Below are positions 60,211 through 64,000 of a stretch of DNA of 64,000 nt, in pieces. How positions within the stretch are numbered: position 1 is the stretch's first letter; the number at the start of each line of letters is the position of its first letter. This stretch comes from Halorubrum yunnanense (GTDB taxonomy: Archaea > Halobacteriota > Halobacteria > Halobacteriales > Haloferacaceae). The notes beneath the pieces were generated by a model that had not been told where the DNA came from, searched no databases, and was given only the letters and a program-made list of their open reading frames with translations. Position numbers and translations under genes: made by a program. The stretch spans positions 47,872-111,871 of the forward strand of contig NZ_JAODIX010000030.1 in the NCBI RefSeq assembly GCF_026586675.1. Direction: 5' to 3'.

Positions 60211-61017
60211 ATGAACGCCGTCACGCTCGGTCCCGCCGGCACGTACTCACACCGTGCGGCGCGGGCCGTCGCCGCCGAGGTGTCGTTCCGCGAGTCGGTC
60301 ACCGCTATCGTCGACGCGGTCGCGGTCGGGGAGTTCGAGCGGGGAGTCGTCCCCATTGAGAACAGCATCGAGGGCTCCGTCACGGAGAGCCTCGACGCGC
60401 TGGCGGACTTCGACGTCGCGGTCACCCGCGAGGTCGTCACCCCGATCCGGCACGCGCTCCTCGCGCAGGGGCCCGAGTTCGAGGTCGTCGCCAGCCACTC
60501 GCAGGCGCTCGCGCAGTGCCGCAACTGGCTGGAGGAGCGCTACCCGAACGCCGGGCTCGAGGCGGTCGCCTCAACCGCACGCGGGGTCGAACGCGCCCGC
60601 GAGGACAGTCGGATCGCCGGGATCGGGCATCCGGACAACGCCGGCGACGACCTCGAGATCCTCGCGGAGGACATCCAGGACCGCACCTCCAACGCGACCC
60701 GGTTCCTCGTCGTGGCGCCCGCGTCCGAGCGGGCGGACGCGGGCGGGAAGACGACCCTCATCGTCTACCCGAACGCGAACTACCCCGGGCTCCTGCTCGA
60801 ACTCCTAGAGGCGTTCGCCGACCGCAACCTCAACCTCTCGCGGATCGAGTCGCGGCCGAGCGGGGAGCGGCTCGGCGACTACCTGTTCCACTTCGACGTC
60901 GACGCCGGGCTCTACGAGGACCACATGGCGCAGGCGGTCGAGGACATCGAGGCGATCGCCGACAAGGGGTGGGTGCGCGTGCTCGGCTCGTACGACACGG
61001 AACACGTGTTAGAGTAG
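60211..61017 (+). CDS. pheA: Prephenate dehydratase
   Basis: A 268-residue enzyme converting prephenate to phenylpyruvate in phenylalanine synthesis. The catalytic domain starts TLGPAGTYSHRAA, with VPIENSIEGSVTESLD and SNATRFLVVAP (the Thr-Arg-Phe motif). The C-terminal ACT domain (GGKTTLIVYPNANYPGLLLELLEAFADRNLNLSRIESRPS) contains the ESRP motif for Phe feedback control. ATG start with AT-rich TTTTCTAACG 21-30 bases before it. Confidence 0.94.
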   Translation: MNAVTLGPAGTYSHRAARAVAAEVSFRESVTAIVDAVAVGEFERGVVPIENSIEGSVTESLDALADFDVAVTREVVTPIRHALLAQGPEFEVVASHSQALAQCRNWLEERYPNAGLEAVASTARGVERAREDSRIAGIGHPDNAGDDLEILAEDIQDRTSNATRFLVVAPASERADAGGKTTLIVYPNANYPGLLLELLEAFADRNLNLSRIESRPSGERLGDYLFHFDVDAGLYEDHMAQAVEDIEAIADKGWVRVLGSYDTEHVLE

Positions 61018-61029
61018 CGTTCATTCCTC

Positions 61030-61480
61030 TGCAGTGCGGTGGCGCGCGCCTCCGAGCGGGCCCCCGGCCTGCGAGGAGCGCGTGCGAGGGACGCGGCGAC
61101 CGAAGGGAGCCGCGAGGCTGGGGAGGCGTGAGGCGCGGTGCCGTGCGGTCGGGTGGGACTCAAAGGGGCAGTCGCGAGGGCGAAGCACGGCGAGGCAAGC
61201 ACTGGAAGGAGCGAGCAACGCGAGCGACTGAAGCGCGCAGCGAGCCGCGCGAGCCCTCGCGGCTGGGGCTTTGGAGGTGTTCTCCGCCGATCCGATATCA
61301 ACGACGTAGAGGCGAGCGGCTGGGGCTTTGGAGGTGTTCTCCGCCGATCCGATATCAACGACGTAGAGGCGAGCGGCTGGGGCTTTGGAGGTGTTCTCCG
61401 CCGATCCGGTAATAACCACTTATAAGCGAGCGGCTGGGGCTTTGGAGAGGGTCGTCGCAGTCTTATCTATTTATAAGCAA
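61030..61480 (+). repeat. Dispersed hairpin-rich repeat element, copy 2
   Basis: The gene-free stretch 61018-61491, between the convergent pheA and cysS, is mostly this element on the plus strand. H1 is GCGGGCC-CCC-GGCCTGC (61057-61073, one mismatch); H2 is CGCGGC-N11-GCCGCG (61092-61114). Then GAGGCTGGGGAGGCGTGAGGC-like box (61114-61134), the box GGGACTCAAAGGGGCAG (about 61155-61171), a GAGCGACTGA segment, and 57-bp tandem units starting with GGCTGGGGCTTTGG at 61261, 61318, 61375 and 61432. TTATAAG boxes occur at 61421 and 61471. Shares order, not stem sequence, with copies 1 and 3. Confidence 0.8.
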
Positions 61481-61491
61481 ACGGCTTCGTA

Positions 61492-62994
61492 CTATTCGAA
61501 TCGGTACGTCGCCCCGTCGGCGCCGTCCTCGATTTCGACGCCGACCTCCTGAAGCGCGTCGCGGAGCTCGTCGGCGCGCTCGTAGTTGCCGGCCTCGCGC
61601 TCGGCCTCACGCACGTCCAGCACCAGTTCGACCAGCTCGCCCGCCAGATCAACGTCGCCGTCGGTCTCGGTCTCGAACTGGAGGCCGAGCACGTCGCCGG
61701 CGAGGTCGTCGAACGCCGCGACGGCCTCGCGGAGGCCGCGGTAGTCGTAGGCGTCTCCCGACCCGGCCCCGCCACTCCCGTCCGCTCCGTCCACGTGTCG
61801 GTTCACCGCGTCCGTGAGCTCCAGCAGCGCGGCGGTCGCTTCCCGGAGGTTCAGGTCGTCGTTCATCGCGGCCGCGAACTCTTCGCGGGCGGTGTCGACG
61901 GCCTCACGCAGCTCCTCGTCCGCGACCTTCGCGCGGGCGTCGGTCGAATCGAGCGCGTCGAGGGCGCGGTCGTAGGTGCGCGAGAGGCGCTCCCAGCGCT
62001 CCTCGGCCTCAGCGATCGTCTCCTCGGTGAGCGCCTGCTCGGAGCGGTAGGCGGCCCCGGCGTAGAAGGTTCGGACCACGTTGACGCCGAGCACCTCCAA
62101 GGCGTCCGGGACGGTCCAGAAGTTCCCGATCGAGGAGGACATCTTCTCGCCGTCCATCGCCAGCAGCCCGACGTGGAGCCAGTGGCGGGCGAACCGCTCG
62201 CCGGTCGCCGCCTCCGACTGTGCGATTTCGTTTTCGTGGTGCGGGAAGACCAGGTCGCGCCCGCCCATGTGAATATCGAGGGTGTCGCCGAGGTGCGTCG
62301 TCGACATCGCCGAGCACTCGACGTGCCACCCCGGGCGCCCCTCGCTCCACGGCGACTCCCACGTCTCGCCCGGGGGCGTCTCGGTGCCGTGGTCGTGTTT
62401 CGCGTGCTCGCGCGCGGCGGTCTCGCTCACGCCGTCGGCCTTCCATAGCGCGAAGTCGGACGGGTTGCGCTTCTCCGACCGCTCATCGGGCTCGCCCTGC
62501 GCTTCGAGCTCGTCGACGTCCTGGTTCGAGAGCTTCCCGTAGTCGTCGAAGCTCGTGACGTCGAAGTAGACGGAGCCGTGCGACTCGTAGGCGTACCCCT
62601 TCTCGACCAGGGTCTCGACGAGCTCGCGGATCTCCGGGACGTGCTCGGTGACGCGGGGGTACACCTCCGCGCGCTTGAGGTTCAGCCCGCGCATCGCGTC
62701 GAAGACGGTCGCCGTGAACGTCTCGGCCACGTCGCGCTCCGCGGCCCAGTCGTCGCGCTCGCCGACGCGGGCCGCGATCTTCTCGTTGACGTCGGTGACG
62801 TTCTCGACGTGGCGCACGTCGTAGCCGAGGTGGTCGAGCCACCGGTGGAGGACGTCGGCGTGGAACCACAGCCGGGCGTGGCCGAGGTGGGGGTCGTCCG
62901 ACACCGTCAGGCCACAGACGTACAGCGTGACGTCGCCGTCGGCCGTGAACTCGACGCGCTCGTCTTCCAGGGTGTCGGTAACGACGAGACTCAT
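61492..62994 (-). CDS. cysS: Cysteinyl-tRNA synthetase
   Basis: A 500-residue class I synthetase charging tRNA-Cys. YVCGLTVSDDPHLGHARLWF gives zinc ligand Cys27 and the HIGH-type motif (HLGH, residues 36-39). GWHVECSAMS and LVFPHHENEIAQSEA complete the zinc site. The KMSKS motif reads KMSSS in MDGEKMSSSIGNFW. The C-terminal helical anticodon-binding domain ends VEIEDGADGATYRFE. ATG with TATA-like GGGTTAAAACTC at 63017-63028. Confidence 0.95.
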   Translation of the reverse strand: MSLVVTDTLEDERVEFTADGDVTLYVCGLTVSDDPHLGHARLWFHADVLHRWLDHLGYDVRHVENVTDVNEKIAARVGERDDWAAERDVAETFTATVFDAMRGLNLKRAEVYPRVTEHVPEIRELVETLVEKGYAYESHGSVYFDVTSFDDYGKLSNQDVDELEAQGEPDERSEKRNPSDFALWKADGVSETAAREHAKHDHGTETPPGETWESPWSEGRPGWHVECSAMSTTHLGDTLDIHMGGRDLVFPHHENEIAQSEAATGERFARHWLHVGLLAMDGEKMSSSIGNFWTVPDALEVLGVNVVRTFYAGAAYRSEQALTEETIAEAEERWERLSRTYDRALDALDSTDARAKVADEELREAVDTAREEFAAAMNDDLNLREATAALLELTDAVNRHVDGADGSGGAGSGDAYDYRGLREAVAAFDDLAGDVLGLQFETETDGDVDLAGELVELVLDVREAEREAGNYERADELRDALQEVGVEIEDGADGATYRFE

Positions 62995-63016
62995 TAGCGG
63001 GTCGTTGCTACGGTGA

Positions 63017-63028
63017 GAGTTTTAACCC
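63017..63028 (-). promoter_or_regulatory. TATA box of cysS
   Basis: GGGTTAAAACTC on the minus strand is 23-34 bases before the ATG at 62994. Confidence 0.5.
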
Positions 63029-63069
63029 GTCGAATCGAGCGAGGGTACCGAGGCGAGCGCTCTGGCGAC

Positions 63070-63358
63070 TCGTGAAGTTATTTATAAATGGCCGACGCTG
63101 ACGGCGGATCGGTGACGGACGCCTGTGAACTCCTACTTGCTCGAGCATACGTCTGCGGCTGCTCTACGGAAAACACCTCCAAAGCCCCAGCCGCGAGGAG
63201 CGCCCAACCGCAACACACCGCGGCCTCACACCTCCCCAGCCTCGTCAGTCGCCCTTCGCTTCGCTCCGGGCGACTGACTCCCTCGCACGTGCTCCTCGTG
63301 GCCGCCTTCGGCGACCACTCGGCGGCGCGCGCCGACCGCCTCGTTTACTTATAAATGG
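63070..63358 (-). repeat. Dispersed hairpin-rich repeat element, copy 3 (short form)
   Basis: Lies in the gene-free stretch 62995-63365, read on the minus strand. H1: GTGGTCGCC-GAA-GGCGGCCAC (63298-63318, one G-U type pair). H2: an 11-bp perfect stem GTCAGTCGCCC / GGGCGACTGAC (63244-63278). Then GAGGCTGGGGAGGTGTGAGG, and one GGCTGGGGCTTTGGAGGTGTT (63172-63194). TTATAAAT boxes border it at about 63080 and 63350. It lacks the GGGACTCAAAGGGGCAG box. It sits between the photolyase gene end and the cysS promoter. Confidence 0.75.
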
Positions 63359-63365
63359 CTGCGTC

Positions 63366-64000
63366 TCACCGCTTCCCGAGCGCCTCCTCGAAGACGCGCT
63401 GCGCGCGGTCGTACCCCTCGTTGCGGTCGACGATCGGATGCGGGTAGTCGGGCGCGAGCTCCTCGCGCTCCCCGTGAGAGAGCGTCGGCCAGTCGACGAC
63501 TTTGCCCGCGGGCACGTCGCTGAGCTCGGGGACGTACTCTTTCACGAAGTGGGCGCCGTCGTCGTACTTGCTCATCTGGCTCACGGGGTCGAAGATGCGC
63601 ACGTCGACGGAGTCGGTGCCGGTCGAGGCGGTCCACTGCCACGCGCCGTGATTCGAGGCGTAGTCGTGGTCGATCAGCTGCTTGGTGAAGTAGCGCGCCC
63701 CGCGCCGCCAGTCGATCAGGAGATGTTTCGCGAGGAAGCTCGCGACGACCTGCCGCGGGCGGTTGTGGATGTACCCCTCCGCGTTCAGCTGGCGCATCCC
63801 GGCGTCGACGAGGGGATAGCCGGTCTCCCCGCGCGCCCAAGCCGCGAAGTCCTCGTCGGACTCACGCCACGCGATCTCGTTCGGGAACGACTTGTAGTTC
63901 GACACCGCCAAGTCGGGGTTGTAGTAGAGCAGGTGGTACATCTGCTCGCGCCACGACAGCTCGTACCGGTACTTGTCCACGTTGCGGCGCTCGCCGCCCG
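63366..64000 (-). CDS. phr: Deoxyribodipyrimidine photolyase / cryptochrome, C-terminal part
   Basis: The last 211 residues of a photolyase-family flavoprotein whose N-terminus lies beyond the right edge. The FAD-binding domain is clear: YELSWREQMYHLL, the hallmark FPNEIAWRESDED-type stretch, TGYPLVDAGMRQLNAEGYIHNRPRQVVASFLAKHLLIDWR, DHDYASNHGAWQWTASTGTD and FDPVSQMSKYDD. These residues place FAD and the Trp electron chain. Class I CPD photolyase is most likely; a cryptochrome role cannot be excluded from this part. Confidence 0.92.
   Translation of the reverse strand, partial: GGERRNVDKYRYELSWREQMYHLLYYNPDLAVSNYKSFPNEIAWRESDEDFAAWARGETGYPLVDAGMRQLNAEGYIHNRPRQVVASFLAKHLLIDWRRGARYFTKQLIDHDYASNHGAWQWTASTGTDSVDVRIFDPVSQMSKYDDGAHFVKEYVPELSDVPAGKVVDWPTLSHGEREELAPDYPHPIVDRNEGYDRAQRVFEEALGKR

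Noticed and set aside
60516-61412. 298-aa open frame running from pheA into element copy 2
   Set aside because: Shadow frame of pheA continuing through the repeat; basic repetitive translation with no conserved motif.
61261-61445. CRISPR array
   Set aside because: The whole 57-bp unit repeats; there are no unique spacers between short repeats.
1-64000. tRNA, rRNA, transposase or integrase genes
   Set aside because: None could be recognised by eye on either strand; a covariance-model scan would be needed to exclude a tRNA fully.

Overview
The window looks like a chromosomal segment of a haloarchaeon, most probably of the Halorubrum type; the genus is an inference. Signs are very high G+C, strongly acidic proteins, many GTG starts with 4-base overlaps, Tat-type lipoprotein signals, and AT-rich TATA boxes about 22-35 bases before start codons, as expected for leaderless transcripts. 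No rRNA, tRNA, CRISPR array or transposase gene was seen.

Layout. (a) 1-5.1 kb: a peptide-type ABC transporter running off the left edge (binding protein and a fused double ATPase), with a small divergent gene. (b) 5.2-7.6 kb: a citrate-lyase-like CoA lyase, a small acidic protein and a zinc alcohol dehydrogenase. (c) 7.8-12.1 kb: the ATPase and membrane platform of a type IV pilus-like machine, followed by a Tat-exported hydrolase whose natural start codon seems to read ATC. (d) 13.1-17.5 kb: an arsenic region with an ArsC-like protein, arsD, a double arsA, a YlbF-like protein, a small CC-ending protein and a divergent arsR. (e) 17.6-26.7 kb: nine tightly packed genes for late cobalamin synthesis and salvage (cobT, cbiA, cbiB, cobS, cobY, cobD, cbiZ, cobA, cbiP). 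(f) 26.8-34.3 kb: regulators and membrane proteins, a lone formate dehydrogenase-like molybdoenzyme, a HemAT aerotaxis transducer, MazG and an F420:NADP reductase. (g) 34.9-37.2 kb: a prenyl synthase, an AT-richer orphan gene and a DCC protein. (h) 37.3-43.3 kb: a complete dppABCDF-like operon, again with a divergent paralogue of the small gene in (a). (i) 43.9-48.7 kb: a GfcR/PRTase-like regulator, a purine-type permease, a tandem-repeat array, small redox and DUF192 proteins and a PAS histidine kinase. (j) 48.8-54.3 kb: topoisomerase I, a DR2241-family protein and the cobaltochelatase CbiX. (k) 54.4-58.9 kb: a monooxygenase remnant and a four-gene Pot/Fbp-type ABC operon. (l) 59.1-64 kb: a small unknown gene, a four-helix membrane protein, pheA, cysS and the C-terminal part of a photolyase.

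How it fits together. CbiX at 53 kb supplies the early cobalt insertion step, and the 17.6-26.7 kb cluster performs amidation, adenosylation, aminopropanol attachment and nucleotide loop assembly, with CbiZ adding corrinoid salvage. The arsenic genes form a sensing and metallochaperone module without a recognisable efflux channel in the window.

The strongest unexplained signal is a dispersed non-coding element present three times (34.38-34.80, 61.03-61.48 and 63.07-63.36 kb). It has conserved sequence boxes, 57-bp tandem units, TTATAAAT motifs and two hairpins whose stems differ in sequence between copies but keep their positions.
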